DNA from: Methanosaeta sp. UBA80
GTDB lineage: Archaea > Halobacteriota > Methanosarcinia > Methanotrichales > Methanotrichaceae
Direction of reading: 5' to 3'
Length of the DNA: 5,502 nucleotides
Assembly: GCA_002505805.1 (NCBI GenBank)
Contig: DAWB01000087.1
Coordinates: 760 to 6,261, forward strand
Part shown: one piece after another, positions 5,471 through 5,502 of the stretch
How positions within the stretch are numbered: position 1 is the stretch's first letter
How the letters are laid out: each line of letters begins with the position of its first letter
Notes under the pieces: generated by a model
Told to the model about the DNA's origin: nothing
Database searches by the model: none
The model's input: only the letters and a program-made list of their open reading frames with translations
Made by a program: the position numbers and the translations under genes

Positions 5471-5502
5471 ATGAAAATAGCAGGTGTGGCAGGGCTCTTC
5501 TC
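5471..5502 (+). CDS. Start of a downstream gene, probably exported (3' partial)
   Basis: Ten full codons from the ATG at 5471 read MKIAGVAGLF, and the frame is still open at the right edge. A short basic start followed by small hydrophobic residues looks like the beginning of a signal peptide or membrane segment. An in-frame GTG at 5462 overlaps the previous stop as GTGA and has GAGG (5453-5456) five bases upstream, so the true start could be there, adding VNW-type residues. Either way it sits tightly behind the lipoprotein gene, as in an operon. Too little is visible to name a product. Confidence 0.4.
   Translation, partial: MKIAGVAGLF

Noticed and set aside
1..5502. CRISPR array, tRNA or rRNA gene, insertion sequence, integrase or toxin-antitoxin pair
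   Set aside because: No regularly spaced repeats, RNA gene sequences, transposase or integrase motifs, or paired small genes are visible on either strand.

Overview
The window looks archaeal, most likely from a methanogen of the Methanothrix (Methanosaeta) type. The grounds are: a secreted multidomain protein with CARDB repeats, A/T-rich TATA-like boxes of archaeal form instead of bacterial -35/-10 pairs, one start with a strong GGAGG-type Shine-Dalgarno beside another with none, and frequent AGG/AGA arginine codons at moderate GC. The genus is an inference from style and not proven by any marker gene here.

Layout. (a) Positions 2-1434, plus strand: the C-terminal part of a type II NADH dehydrogenase-like flavoprotein, cut by the left edge, then a class I SAM-dependent methyltransferase overlapping it by 4 bases (ATGA). 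The two are almost certainly cotranscribed. (b) 1435-1557: a short convergent gap with possible terminator elements for both strands. (c) 1558-3696, minus strand: a 712-residue exported protein with a signal peptide, an unassigned beta-rich N-terminal domain, two CARDB domains, an unassigned beta domain, a serine-rich linker and a carboxypeptidase-regulatory-like domain. (d) 3799-4716, minus strand: a staphylococcal-nuclease-type thermonuclease with all key catalytic residues, no signal peptide and a C-terminal extension ending in a probable second OB fold. (e) 4717-4934: a divergent promoter region with a strong TATA/BRE for the nuclease and weaker candidates for the rightward gene. (f) 4935-5465, plus strand: a small putative lipoprotein resembling the back half of a transglutaminase-like domain but lacking a plausible catalytic cysteine. 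(g) 5462/5471-5502: the first codons of a further plus-strand gene, cut by the right edge.

Functionally there are two or three separate blocks: a redox enzyme with a methyltransferase, a nuclease/surface-protein pair on the minus strand, and a lipoprotein unit on the plus strand. I see no tRNA, rRNA, CRISPR array, insertion sequence or integrase. No clear new multi-gene system stands out. The best leads are the altered quinone-site motif in the dehydrogenase, the domain make-up of the intracellular nuclease, and the cysteine-less transglutaminase-like lipoprotein.
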